From Daphnia pulex (lineage: Eukaryota > Arthropoda > Branchiopoda > Diplostraca > Daphniidae): a DNA stretch of 64,000 nucleotides. The position numbers and the translations under genes are program-made. The DNA lies in assembly GCF_021134715.1 (NCBI RefSeq), contig NC_060021.1:4402001-4466000 (forward strand), given 5' to 3'. Shown piece by piece: positions 34,072-47,460 of the stretch (position 1 is its first letter; every line of letters starts with the position of its first letter). The notes below the pieces were generated by a model. That model had not been told where the DNA came from, did not search any database, and was given only the letters and a program-made list of their open reading frames with translations.

Positions 34072-34642
34072 TTCACTACCTTTGTTTTTACACATCACTG
34101 TTAGTGTAGTATTTTGTTGTGTGAGCTTTGTGTATAACCACAACACCTTAGGAGTAGTAATAGTCAGGATGATCCCCGCTTGTTTTCTGGTGAATCTTCG
34201 AAAGGCGAAACGAGATTTGGTTGAGCCCAAAATCCGTAAAGGTTCTTCCAGTTCAACGAGAGAGCGTCATCTGTCTTCCACGCCCCTGGCTGGGGAAACG
34301 GAAGCAAAATCTTCCAAGGATCTTCCAGCGCAACGAGGGAGCGTCATCTGTCTTCCACGCTTCTTGCTGGGAAAAGCGACTGACAAAAACTGGCAAATGA
34401 GGGTTCATGGCTCTCGCGAAGAGGTCTACTTCCATTCTCCAGATCAAGTGAAAGGACTGATGTCTCTGCTCGCACCATTACGCAACTTGTAGGGCAATTG
34501 ACCATAGGTTACTTGACTTGCAGCCATATAATTTATAGCTGACGGTGGAGGTATGATCCAACTTTAACTCTACGGAAGCATTCTGGTAAGCATTCTGCTA
34601 AAAACTCTAGGAATTATGAGTTCTGCTCTTTCGTATTTTCAC
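34072..34642. repeat. 571-bp duplicated segment, copy B
   Basis: Copy of 25328-25898 with five substitutions. It carries the same DIRS-like fragment and internal tandem duplication, but only the C-terminal tail of the SIAH-like gene, which breaks off at ttttcac/caagcc. The flanks are unrelated to those of copy A and no target duplication is evident. Confidence 0.9.
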
Positions 34643-34644
34643 CA

Positions 34645-37600
34645 AGCCCCACTTGTCTGGCTAACGTAATCTAACCTAACTTTCTGAAAAACTGCTTCTA
34701 CTGATGTGTGTTGAATTTATTTTTTTAAATCAAATTTTTGTGGAATTGATATTAAGAACGTTATGCTTGGAAAGGATGAAGTTTGCTGCCACAAAATTAT
34801 CTTTTAATGGCATTTTTGTGTGGTTTGATGATTCGTTTTTTACTGCGTGTTTCTTATTTGGAACAGGAAATGTCCGAGTCTTTGATGAATTTTTGTTTAA
34901 CTTGTTTACATGTTGACCTTGCAAAAAGGATAGCATATAAAAATACCAGAAAAGGTTCTATTTCCTTACTTTCTCTTTCTTCTAGACAAAATTTTTTTTG
35001 GTTTTTAAAAGCCTAGCTTACATATTGCAAATTCATTCTATACGGCTAGAAAAAGAAGTCCTTGGGAAAAAAATTATACAATCTTTGTAGGCTGCATTAC
35101 AAGAAAAGGCGATAATCGAAATCAGTTTAAAATAGGTTTTTCAACTTTATGATCTAAAATTAGGAGAATTTTAATACAAATTTTTTAAAATCTCTCTGGT
35201 AAAATTTTAAAGACAGACTAAAAGATCAACTAAAAGATATGGGGATTCTTCCAGAGCAAAAAGAAGAAAGAAAGCACGGCAAAATGGATATAAAAAATTT
35301 CAAATGCTTTTTTGTTGCTCCAAATAATAAAAGCATTTGAAGAATATAACACTTTTTTTGTTTTTATTTATTTAAACAGCGAGGATCAACTGCCCTGCAA
35401 AACTGTTGATTTAGTATTACCTCTTTTTCAGTTAGAAATCAGGTGTCAATTTGGTTTTTCAAACAGGAATTTTTATTAATGTCCTTAAGATTATGGATTA
35501 TATAGATTAAACAAGATAATGTTTCTTCCTTTGCATTAGATTGGTTACAACTCAGCTACTCCTTACAACTGAACAGAGTCATTTTCAGACAAATAAATGC
35601 TTTTGACTGAGAAACAGTTATCCTCAGATTCCTACAGGTGTTATTTAAAAGTATCTTTAATTCATAGTAACATTCACAAATCCTTTATCAAACTAATGTT
35701 TGAATTAGTATGTTAGAGGCTAAAAAGCAAGAGTATAAGCTGTTCGAAGAAACAGAGTGGTTCGATTCTCATACAATGCTTAATTACAAGTCAAAACCTC
35801 AATATCCTATTCGTTAGTTTCTTATAGTTGAATTCATTTAAACGAACTCTTCTTTTTGTCGTGAGTACATAGTACAAGTCACCTGCAGCAGGGAACTCTT
35901 TGGCGTTCAAAAACTCTTTCAGGATTATCTAGAAGAAGCAAAACAACCACTCATTTTATTGTCCAAGTCACTTTGTGACATGAAAAAATTATTTGAATTA
36001 CTGGAAGTTTGATAGTTACAGCAAAAAATCATCTGTTACGTATCTTCCTTTGCAATACCATTCACAACCCTATTCATTTAAAAGAAGTAAGTAAAGTTAC
36101 ATACATTTATGAAATTTCTCATTTAAAAACCTAAATTATCATGTAGAAAAACACTATTACAGTTAGGCAGTTGGATTCTGTGAAGACCATCTCATTCTGA
36201 TTAAAAATCAATCAAATTTTGAATCAATCAAAAGGTGTTCCTTACTTGTAGCAAAGACCTATAAGGTCTATTTTTTAAGTTTTGTTTACTTTCCTCCTTG
36301 TTTTTCGCAGTTTGTTTTTCTCATTAGATTATCAAAATATCCAAATGGGCAGATGCATAATTATTGAATATGCTTGCCTGATAACCATAATAAAACTAAT
36401 CAAGACAGTGACTTTTATTCTTACTTGTATTTTTTAAAGAACTTTTAAAATAAAGTGTAACTTACGTTAACGAACTCTATTAATTATTGCGTCAATTAAC
36501 GAATTGACGCTGTGAAGGAAGCGAAACTTGAGGCAATTCACCAACAGTGCGGGTAGTTATTTCCGCCTGAAAATCGCCCAAAGTGACGTGTGCTCCAATG
36601 AGTTGAAACTGCAAAGCTTTTTCGGAAAAAAATATTGCACCCGAAGATCTATTCGGTCCAATTACGCACGAAAGCGCTCTTTTGCGTAACACGATGAAAG
36701 TAGCTTTTAGCCCGGATCAGACAGCTGTAGACCCGGATTCACCGCATCTGGGCACGCATAATCAGACACAACGTCCAGAAACAGACGAAGAGCTCAAACT
36801 CCACGCAAAAAGGGGCGAGACAGAAGGCTTTGTCTCAAGAGCCAACCGTCTTGGTTTCTTCAACAATTAATTCTCGTTTTTTATGTGTGGTCTGATTTTC
36901 TGTAGGCCCCCTCCTGCTGAGGATGAAGTATACACAGCAGGATGATACCAACCTTCCATAAAAGGCGTAAATGGAATTCCATGGCATGGAAAACAAGTTA
37001 GAATAATAATAATGTGTGTAACATTAGTATGTAAAGAATATTTATAACCAAGACTGCTCTGACTTGGAGAGGAAATGACGATTAATCAGTCACTAGAAGT
37101 GCGAATGAGGGACCCATGACAGCATAAAAATTGAAGACTCATCGAAAGAAGATGACAGAAAACGACGTAGGAGGGGAAGTTTGACATGATCGAAAACATC
37201 TGGGCGCACGAGATGCTGCGAAGCCGATAGTCAACCGTCCACCGGAGCAGCGATCAACTACACAGGTAGCAAGTAGTGAACGGTCGGCCTATCCAGATAC
37301 CATTTCATCGGATCCTTCTTAAGAGTGTGCGGTCTAACTCATTTAGTCAGCCGACTCTTCCTAACATCTCACAGCCAGATTTTAACATGGATTCATCAGC
37401 AAGAAAAAACTCTAAGTCCCTCTTCTGACATCGACGGTTCCTAGAAGTCACCAAACATTTTGTCATACACATATGGCCGACCAATCACTCATAATGAGCC
37501 AGTTGGATTGAGTCAGTGAATATGCCCCAAGGGACATTGCTCGACTTGATGAACTGACTTGACTGTTGACTCCCTCATAACTTCAGTTGCTGTGTGAATT

Positions 37601-38015
37601 TTGGTCAGTTGGTCCATGCAATATGGCTCATTCCACGTGGTCAGCAAAAACATTTTTAAGCAAAATTTCTATTCTGGAACCCATTTCTGAACATTTAGTG
37701 AAATCACAAGGCGGAGTTCTCTACTTGTTCGAGGCTCAGACGGAGGCCAAGGCCCAAGGTAATTAATTCTAATTAGTAATGTTGTATTTACATTTGTTGG
37801 TATGGGTTGCATGAGTTTTTTCTTGTGGTGAAATTTTTTATAATTTTTTGATCGTAGTTACTATCCAAAGTTATTCTTGTATCTAATTAGTATAGAATTT
37901 CATAACTGAAAAAGGAATTTAAATTTTTTCTTTTGAATAATTACGATATTCTTCATGCCCTTATTGTTTATATGGTCTACATGACTTTTTTTTCAATCAA
38001 TTCAAATCAATTAAT
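34645..38015. other. No gene recognised
   Basis: Mostly AT-rich DNA. A minus-strand open frame at 36692-36492 and a plus-strand frame at 36682-36870 overlap divergently and show no known domain. A short tRNA-like tail (gtggttcgattctcatac) occurs near 35758. Confidence 0.35.
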
Positions 38016-38021
38016 CGGACA

Positions 38022-38431
38022 GCCGTCCATAAATGACGTCACGCGCCAGAGGGGGGGGGAGGAGGTTCATGATTCTGTGATGCTCTGTGGCGGCAGGGGA
38101 GGGGGTATTCTTAAAGTGTTATGTCACAAACGCCAAATTTTTTTTGAAATGAAATCTACGATATTTTTTCTCAAGTGTCCGTCTTTTCCGTTCCCACGAC
38201 CATATTCACAAACCTCAACATCCCTAAAGACTTAAATCATGCGAAGCGGTGTCAAAATTCAATATATGAATGCTTTTATCTTTAATTTATTAAAGCCTAA
38301 TATTTTAGGGGGTATAGCGATTTGTGACTTCATTTTGATGGGGGGAGTCACATTTTTGCGACAGTCCGTGACAGAAAGGGAGGTGGGAGTTGAACAAACT
38401 GGAAAAACGCGTGACGTCATTTATGGACGGC
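38022..38431. repeat. 410-bp MITE with perfect 24-bp TIRs
   Basis: The ends are gccgtccataaatgacgtca plus cgcg at 38022-38045, and its exact inverse at 38408-38431. The interior is non-coding and G-rich (runs of g near 38052 and 38340). Superfamily unassigned; no target duplication resolved. Confidence 0.85.
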
Positions 38432-39072
38432 CCCCAAATGAATTTTTTTTTTATGTTCGTGAATTCTGTGCGAAGTCGTTTCTAGTTTTTATAGCGACTA
38501 TAATTTAGTAAAAGAAAAAATTTTGAGGCGCTACTTTTTTTTACATAAAGATTGGAGAGCTGATGGGTGGCATTGGCGACAACGAAGTGGATCCATAATC
38601 CAACACGATGGTGTGGCATGTAAAAAAATTAACTTTTACACGCAACTGCCGAACAAAGAGGAGTCATTTGAATTCCGAAGAGTTGCATATTAGAATCCTA
38701 AACATCCATTACGTTACCTCATCCCGTACATCGGGGATTGTAGCGTTCAACAAGAATTCCCTCACGGAAACGCTAAAGGTGCCAAAAACTAAGAATGTTT
38801 TATTTACGATAACGGGCAACTAGCCCTCGGCACCGATCGACTTTTCAATCCTTTTCGCTGCATGATGCCCTATTTGGGGCGAAAACGCTTTCGCCACACA
38901 CACTCCTTTACTGTTTTACTAATATTTATCGAAACATAACTATCGTTTGAAAACGACTGTTCATACTTCTCAAAATAGTTTGTAACTGATAAATTCTTTA
39001 TTGTGTAAAAAGGGAAAAAACTTCACGATGACGGCAAAGTCAACAAGAAACGAAATCAAATAACGCATAGGA

Positions 39073-42030
39073 TTGCCTTGCAATGTCTACAAAGAGTTGA
39101 TTTGTGAGGCTCCCGAAGAAGCTAATCGTCACTCAGTGATGGCGCCTCGTAACATAAAACAAGTGAAAAACGCGCAAGCTGTGAAACGTCAGAAATTTTG
39201 TCTTGGTCGAGATGCATTTTATAATTTGCACCTTGGAGCAACACAATTTAATTTTGTGAAGTACATCCAAACATTCCCAGATTTCATTTGCATTATGTAT
39301 CTTGATCAAAAATCGCATCAAAAATTATCGGGTTAATTGACCGTCCAGACCTAGGAAGTCTTGGATTGCAGTACGATACGACTTTCAAACTAGGAGACAT
39401 TTATGTATCCGTATTGATAGTACGTTATTTAGAGTTTGATCAAGAACCAGTTCAACCTTTTGTGTTGATGATGCATGAAAGAAAAACCTCAGAAGTTCAC
39501 CACACATTCTTCAGAAAAGTAGCCGAATGGTTTCCTTCCTTGGTAAGAATATAGCTTTATATATTTTTTTTATAAATGTTTCATTAAATATTTCGACTAT
39601 TAGGTTTCTTCAATCAATACTTTCATTATCACTGACGGGGAAGATGCTTTCGTGTCAGCGATAGCAACATATTTCCCAAACATGCAACGCTATCTCGACT
39701 GGGGGCATATTTTCAGCAATGCTAAAAGAGCACTGGCTCGTTCTATGATTACGAACAGAGAAGAAGTTGCTCGCTATATAAATGATTTACGCGCACTCTT
39801 CTATAAGTCAACGGAACTGAATTACCATGAACAATATAACGAAATTATTAGTGGAGGAAATCGCTGAATTCAAGTAAGCGGTTTTGTAATTTCCTTTACG
39901 TATGTCATTCTCATCTATCAATTACAGCGTTTTAATTCATATATATTTTTATATCCATTTTAGGAGTTCAAGAACTATTATAAGAAAGAAATTTATTCTA
40001 AGATAGGCTTCATTGGTCGATGGAGGCTCCAATTGCATGGACTTGAAACTGGAGATACCAATGCCTCCGAATCATTCAACTGTGTACTAAAGCGTCTCCA
40101 AGATTTGGATGAGAGACTAGTGGATGTGATTGCTCAGGGTTTTTTCTTATTGTGTCAGTATCATGACATTGAAATCTTACGAGGACGATACGGAATGGAA
40201 GATCTTACCCTGTAATCGTCGCTGCCAAAGGTATCTCATTTATATAAAATAAGAAATGTACTCGTTCGATAGATAAATTTCAAAAACTTTGGTTCTAATT
40301 GTATCCATTTTTTTAAAAGCTTTACGACAGGAATTTTGATAAGCCAGTTTTCAAAAAATGTGTGCCGCCTGCTGAAATAGCCCCTGAGATGATGTCAGTG
40401 TATTCAAAATTAAAGGCAGAGGTATTAATTTACATAAACGTTATAATATCTGAGATTCACACTTCTTTTTTATTAAACCAGACCCAGTCAAAAATTCCAA
40501 CTGATAACGAGAAGGATTATAATTGAAAGTCTAGTCACTCACGGCGCACGAGAGAGCTTCTCGTTTTAACAAAGATGACCTTATTATGAGAGTTGGTCCG
40601 GGAGAGTACGCAGTAAAAAGATCAACTTATAGTGAAAACCGGATCGTCACACTTATCCCAAAAACCTATTCCGTATTGAAGTGCTCGTGCCCAGCAACTG
40701 ATTTATGCGCACATTTGATCGGCTGTCAAATATTTCTTGGCTCTTTTGACCACGGAACCAAGAGACCCAAAAACACAACAATGACATTAAAAAACAGTCG
40801 AAAGGCTGCCAACAATACATCTGGAAGGAAGCAACCTCGTAAATTAGACGTTGGACCATCGATACAAATTCTATTAACTCCTGCTCACGTTTATCCATCG
40901 GAAATGAATATAAAGGTAAAAGCCATGCAAGAAATAATTTAACTGCCATTTACAACTGTTGCATTTTTTATCACACTCCAGAACGAAAAGCGATCGACTG
41001 GTTCTATCATATCTAAGAATCTTCCACAGTCTGTTTCGCCAAAGAGATCGGACTCTACACTTAGTTCTCCGGAAAAAGAGAAATATATTGGATCTCGATC
41101 TCCCCTTCCACCTACGAGGCTGTCATTTCCAACGGTTACGTCTGAAAAAGGACAACGTTCACAGGCAGCGTTTCTTCCGCTGGATTTTGAAGTCCACCTT
41201 CCAGTGGGCCATCTATTTCGCCGGTTTCTTCCGCTACATCTCAAAGTCCACCTTCCAGTAGGCCATCCATCTCGCCGGTTAAACGTGAGGAAATGGAAGG
41301 TTCTCCAGAAAATGTGTCTTCCCTTGGATCTGGAAATTCTAAACTTTCTGCCAGGCAGTTCGTCTCCCCTGTATCGAATGGGGAAAAAAAGCTTTCTTCC
41401 GTTGGATTTGGAACCTCTGTACCGTCCGTTTTGCCTACCAGACCTGCTTCAGAGAGGAAAAAATCTTCTATTGATTGACATTTTCAAAATAATTTTCCAA
41501 AGAAACATTACAAATCAAAACTTCAAAGAAGGTAGACTGATCATTATATTTATAACATCGATTAATCACATTAATTTTCGATCATCTCCAGGCCATTTGT
41601 AAGAGGAAACCTGCAATCAAACTCACAGCAACAGCCAAAAGGAACGAAGAAATACATATATGTAAAGAGCTACAAACGAGACTTGAAAGTGGCATAAACG
41701 AACGAGACAATCAATTTCTCGAATCCTCTGAATTGGCTGAATTGAAAGACAGGGAATGGCTTGGAAATCATGACATTAATGCAGCCCTAGCAATGTTGAG
41801 GTTTGTTTTTAATCTATTTGTTAATGCTGAGTCCTTTTTTTCAGCGCACGCGATCCAATTATTCAGTTTTAATATCTGTATTACAACTCTGTTTTGTTTT
41901 TTCCAGAAGCCGATTTCCTGAGATAGGAGCTCTTTTTAACGTGCAATGGGGCCAATTCCTGGACTTCCCGACGGCGGTGTGCATTCCTTGGATTAAAATC
42001 CTACACAAAAACGATAACCATTTTTGGGTG
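39073..42030 (+). mobile_element. MULE with transposase, SWIM finger and Ulp1-like segment
   Basis: A second MULE lineage. The N-terminal block (39118-39320) has APRNIKQVKNAQAVKRQKFC. The catalytic domain begins at about 39310-39543 (LQYDTTFKLGDIYVSVLIVR, then PFVLMMHERK) and continues at 39604-39866 (FIITDGEDAFVSAIATYFPN, then the DWGH box). An ASESFN block lies at 39964-40215. A SWIM finger (CSCPATDLCAHLIGCQIF) is at 40570-40942. A Ser/Pro-rich linker covers 41000-41480. An exon at 41591-41800 splices (ATG TTG AG / A AGC) to 41907 and gives INAALAMLRSRFPEIGALFN, then WIKILHKNDNHFW. That last segment resembles C48 (Ulp1) proteases found in Kaonashi-type MULEs; the NHFW would hold the catalytic His. 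A 1-nt frameshift near 39320 and a frame change in the linker make it non-functional. The protease is cut off after NHFW. TIRs not found. Confidence 0.75.
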
Positions 42031-43495
42031 TGGTTTTTTAGTCTGTTTTGGCCTTTGTTTTGTTTTGTGGGGGAAGGGGCTTGGAACTTGAGGTCTACAA
42101 TGGATTTCTCGGTGAGAGAAGGTGCTGTTATTGTAGTTGGTTGTTGTAGGTACCGTTCTCCTCTTTTCGTTCACTTGTACTGATGTACAAATGTTTTTCT
42201 TTTGAACCCTTGTAGGTGTGGTGCAGGTCTAAACAGCCCTGGTTCTACGAGTGGTTTGGTTGTCACAATTTGTTGCCATTCGTTATTTGATGTTCATTCT
42301 TTTCCTTTCTTGCCCAGGTGATCCTTTGGGCTGGTCCGCTGGATAAGGCTGGTCGGGATTTTACCATACTACACCACACTAACACTACACTACGCCATCC
42401 ACTACACTACACGGTAGCTGGTGTAGGAGCATCCCCTATCCGGTAGTTACACATACGCTCACTAGGTGGCGCCACGGTATTTCAAAGTCAGCCAGGGGTA
42501 GTGAGCCAAACGGCGCGTCATAATTATCCCTTACATGGATTGAAACGGAATTGTCTAGTGACATCTAGCGGTGAAATGTTGAAGTCGATGAAAGACTAAG
42601 ATAATAATTTCTTAATTTTTTTTTAAATTTTTTTAAGTTTATAATAACTAAATCGTTGTCCAACTCTTTCTTTTATTGTTTTATTTTCTGTTGTTATAAG
42701 AAAAACATAGTTGATAATTTACCGCTAGACGCCGCCTGGGATTGATCAAAATTCAAAAATTGGAGCCTAAGCGAAGATTTCAAAAAAAATTTAGTTCACT
42801 TAAGCTCAAACTAAAACACAGAAAGATTTGAGCGCTGATTAAAAGCTTGAGTTTCAGTTGGTGTTCGTTCAACTTTTAAGAACGATCGTGGTAACTCTGG
42901 GTGGGAGCTTTTTTTGATTGAATGGGGACTATTAAATTTCGTAATAATAATTTTGTGGTATAAATACTAACTATATAAAACTAACTACTGAAATCAACGT
43001 GACATAAAATTAATCAATATGGAATAGGATAAATTTCTATACTTTGAAAACAAAATGTTTTATCATGTCAATACCTTATCGAAATAAAAAAGTTCATACA
43101 AAAAAAGAATCGTGGAGAATTATTAGGGAAGAGGTGAAAGAGGCTCTATAAAATACTGAAACGAAGGTTTCCCGAACGCTGTTTCCCAAATTGTACGTTA
43201 CGCAGTTGAGGTTGATCTTATTGATCTGGGATATCGTAGGAGGCAGTTCATCACCATTGTAAGGTTTGAAAAGATCAAACAGTAAAACATGAATGTTTAT
43301 TTATCGGTTTGCCAGATCTGAGCTGTTTTACCAGCCATGACTCGACACACAACCTCTTTAGCCCCCCGGCTCTACCGGTCAACAAACATAAAGACCGAAA
43401 CCTAACAACTCTTCTCGAGCCGTTACATAGACAATGAGACAAATACATATGTGGCAACTGAAAACCACGAAAATATAAATGGCATTTAGGGGATT
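42030..43495. other. No gene recognised
   Basis: Contains a simple repeat built on actacact (42365-42420). The rest is AT-rich. Open frame 43275-43457 (minus) has no known features. Confidence 0.35.
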
Positions 43496-43497
43496 AC

Positions 43498-43775
43498 TAT
43501 GAAATGAGAAGATAAGGTAAGGTAATGAATTCGATTTATATAGCGCCATTTTCATTCCATGGTCAAAGGCGTTTCAGTTTATCGAGATGTGTCTAAAAGT
43601 CATAGTATATTTAAGGTTATGTTTCTTGAAAGCAATCAAGAATCTGTGTTGGTCCGCCATAAGAGGCGCGACTAAAAATTTGTTGACGAGTTTAGCAGGG
43701 ATTGGAGCCGAGAACCTCATTACTTTCTTTTGAAGCTTTGACGCTTTAGACATCTCACCCATACATCCGCAGAAA
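43498..43775 (-). mobile_element. tRNA-derived SINE
   Basis: Read right to left. A tRNA-related head has A-box-like gatgtctaaagcgtc and a degenerate B box (gaggttctcggctccaatcc), at 43765-43690. A body of about 150 bp follows, then the conserved 3' block ggcgctatataaat at 43538-43551 and a tail of ttacc repeats. The same 3' block with an ataac-repeat tail is found at 51736-51778. Head, body and simple-repeat tail together support a SINE. Confidence 0.6.
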
Positions 43776-44141
43776 ACTTTTGTCTGGGGACACAGTCATA
43801 ATGGAATGATACAGATAAATGATTAATAAGAGAATTGGGTAATACTTGAAGGGAGGCAATGCAGTGCTTGAAAATAATCAAGAAGATATAGAGAGAGATA
43901 AAAGAGAGTAATTAAGACGGTATTGAGAGAAAGGGTGAGTTAATAGGTGCGGTAATAATTGAAGGCGGAGCAATATGTTTTAGATAAAGGGTGGAAATAG
44001 AATGGCTCTTGTTGCGCAGGGAGTAAAAGCATTTAGTGAATAAACAATCGAACGTGAACTTCTTTTTCCGGATGTGATCGCCACGGCGGACAGCTGGCGG
44101 ATGCGTGCTCGTTTACCTCGTTGGGGTCTTCCTTCTGTCGC

Positions 44142-47118
44142 TCAGCTGCTGTGTGCCAACATGAGGCGATGATGTACGGCCGTCGTTCGGTCCGGCGAAG
44201 TCGCTGCTGCCACCATTTGGGATATCACCATTGAGTAACCCAGCTCCGCTGTTGACGTTGCCAGCGGGATGAATCCGAATGAAACGGAGTCGTCGTTACT
44301 AAAGACGGGCCGAAGAAATCGGCGATTTCTCCTTACCACGCTACCGCTGGCATATTTAATTCGGTAATCACGATAACGGCCAAGTCCCACTATCACGCCT
44401 ACGTGGCTCCATTTATTAGATTTCGGGTCCTATATGCGTACCTGGGCCCCGGTTGGTAAACGTGATAACGTTTTGACGTGGGTGTTATAGTTCATTTTAA
44501 TGGCAGCGTCGATGTCGGTTTGTCGATCGCAGGCGTCCATTGCGGCTTTCCACCGGTCTCTCAGGAAAAAGAATCTCATAAACTGTTCCTGTATAAAGAT
44601 TTTGACGGATATTTCTAAAAATGACGAATGAGGGCAGGAATACATTCTCGACTTTTTGGAAAACCGGATTCAATAGCTATGATCAGGTCCTTGCATTCGA
44701 TTTCCTGCAGCTGCAGCTTCCCGTATTTCCTCAAGTGCCGAATCACGGAAGTGGTCCAGCGGTGTGTCGTACACGTCCACTGACGCCATCTCCAGCTCTA
44801 CGATGGCGTAGCGTGATTCTGTGGAGATACACCACCGGGAGTTGGTGTCGATCAACTTTCAATGGTCTTCGGGTTTCTGCGGTAAGGCATATCCAATACC
44901 CTTTGTTCTGGACGCATCGACTTGAAATATGGTCTCATGGCCGGGATAAAAATGGACCAGTACAGGGGCGACGAAAGCGCTGTCTTCACCGCTTCAAACG
45001 AATGTTCGTGATCTTCAGTCCATTCATACGCGTTTGGGGTGCTCAAAAGAGGGAGGATGGGTCCTGTCGCAGCCGCAACTTCCGTTAAAAAACACGCCAA
45101 CTGCTCCACCAATCCTAAAAAGGATCGGAGCTCCGTGGTATTGGTGGGGCGGGGGAATTAAGCGATGGCTTGTAGTTTGCTGGATTCAACTGTCACACAC
45201 CCATGTTGATCTTCATAGCCAGCCCATACCACCTTCTTTTGAGCAAACTTAAACTTGTCCGCGTTGAGAGGGATTTTCTCTGCGCGCGCGGCCTGCAGGA
45301 TCGCGAATACACCCTCAGCATGCGACGGGAATGACCGTTCGAAACACAGGATGTCATCCACAACTCTGACCGTGTTTTTTAGTGTGCCAAAAGCGGCATC
45401 CGCCCACCGATTATATTCATTGTCTGACGAACAGCGCCCCATTGAAGCACGCAGTAACTTTTACCGCCCCCGGGCTTCATGAACTTGGTTAAATGCTGGC
45501 TCTCTGCGCGTGAGGGGGGGGGGGTCTGGAAATATCCATTTGTGGCATCGAAGCAGCTATAGAACACGGCTTCACTACCGATTTCCGCCACTGTGTTCCT
45601 CGAAGGTCAGGTGGATGGGACGAACAACATGCCTTCTTGATTCTGGTTTGATCGACAAAAATGCGGAGCTTGCCATTCAGTTTCCAGAGCACCACTTATG
45701 GCGCCGCCCAATCCGTGGCTTCCGTGACAGGCTCTATACTATGCCGACGGCCTCCATACCATCTAGTGTCAGCTTCACTTCGGTGTGGTCTGCAAATGCG
45801 ATGGGACGGGTGCCATTAACATAATACGGAATGGCGTCAGCCTTCAGCTGGATGATCATCTCTGGGCCCTCCATAAAGCGTAACCTTCCGACTGATCGAA
45901 CACACCGATAAAATAGTTAGTGATGGTCGATTTGATTGACGCACACTGTTACTCACTGGGATCGCGTGGGATATACACACCACGGAGAAAATCGCACACA
46001 GATGGCATTGCCGATGACGCGTGATGATCCCAGGTTAGCTGCGATACGTGTGGTCGGGAACGGGAAATAGGTTGCGGGTATTTATCGTGCAATATGTCCA
46101 TGACGATACAGTCGAGCCAGCTGCCCAATATGCCAGTAATTTTGGGACATACGAGCACCGTTACGTTGGCGACACGGGTGCCGTATCTCAAGACGATGTC
46201 CAGTTGACCAATGCATAAGAGGCGTGTAGACTTGTTGGCTATTACCAAGTCGAACGTCGAAGAAGAAAAATCCGACTATTTTTTAAACCAAGGGCCAGCA
46301 ATACGTCGGAGCTGCCGACCGTAACCTCCACACCGTGATTGGGCGTAAATATTGGCGATGGTGGTGAGAACTTGACTGAGATGTGATAACGGAGATCGTA
46401 GGGATTCGTCTGCCTCGAAATGACTGTACCCAGCCGATAGTGATGCGCGCATTTCGTTTTGCCCCCGGATCCAGAAGAACAACTAGCTCCAAGGCCACCG
46501 CCACTAGGGCTGTCGGGTTTAAATTTGTCTCGTTTCGGGCATCGCGGGGAAAAATGTTCCGGTCATTAATTACATGTCTTCTTGTTAGATGAGCGGTTCG
46601 GCCGCAAGCGCCACATGAATGACCGCCCGGGCGCAAACTTGGCTGATGTTTGATAAAATAGACGGCAGATTGGCCACTTAGAGTGCGTTCGTTTGATTTA
46701 GCAGATTCCTAACTGCGACAAATATTTACAATGTCCTGGGCAGTAGGAAACGAGTTAATAGTCTGAAGTTTCTTTTTTGTTTCCGTGTCGCAAATTCCTG
46801 CCATGATCCTGGTCGCCATGCGGGCATCGATGCTTGTGCCGCAAACGTCTGCTGCATCCGCCAAATGCTTGAGGTAGATATAAAATTCGTCGAATGTCTC
46901 TGAAGGCCCCGACGTCGTTCCTCGAATCCCACACGATACAGTTCGATGTTCCAGTTTGCGCTTACATAAACGAGGATTTGGTCCAGTACCTGACCCAGGG
47001 TAGTTGGGTATGTGGAAAGGAATCCATGTGCTCCACCTCGCCTACCTGCTGCATGGACGGGGTTAGGGAATGCGGAAAGCTGACGTTTTCTCGTTCGCCG
47101 GGTAGTTGATGGCACCAA
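44142..47118 (-). mobile_element. Gypsy-type retrotransposon remnant lacking the integrase core
   Basis: Read right to left. A gag segment is at 47118-46726. A CCHC-like knuckle is near 46600 (CGACGRTAHLTRRH). A protease region is at 46482-45950 (VIANKSTRLLCIGQLDIVLR, then ILGSWLDCIVMDIL). Reverse transcriptase is at about 45700-45160 (FYSCFDATNGYFQTPP, VRVVDDILCFERSF). RNase H follows at 45112-44660 (AYEWTEDHEHSFEAVKTALS). The sequence then jumps to the end of integrase (44600-44290; RDRWKAAMDACD, TGAQVRIQDPKSNKW, GVIVGLGRYRDYRIKYASGS, RNRRFLRP). The zinc-finger and DDE core of integrase are deleted. Stops and frameshifts are common. LTRs not identified. Confidence 0.85.
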
Positions 47119-47349
47119 ATGACTTCGGCTTACTGGTGAGGTTAATCATAATAAGCACTTGGAAGATGGTGGGTTTAATTGTCTGGAAAAGCTTGAGCGT
47201 TGCATGTGCTTCTTTTTAATACTGAACCTGCATTTGTAGCCACCGGCGCCAGCTGTGGAATCTAGGATGGTATCGAATAATTCAATGCATGTGACATGTT
47301 GAATAAAATTGTGTCGAAGTACAGTAGGCACCACAAGTATTGACGGTGC

Positions 47350-47460
47350 CTACCGTGCCCCAGGTATTTTACACCCTTTTCTCTTTTTCTTTCGTAGGTA
47401 AAGGAAAAGAACAAAAGGGAGAAAAAAAGAAAAGGGCGTAAAATACCGGGGGTATGGTAG
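47350..47460. repeat. Inverted repeat, 111 bp
   Basis: Arms 47350-47393 and about 47419-47460 pair over about 40 bp with a few mismatches (ggtattttacacccttttct with agaaaagggcgtaaaatacc). A smaller hairpin built on agccacagcaaatgcatttg lies at 47797-47850. Confidence 0.75.
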
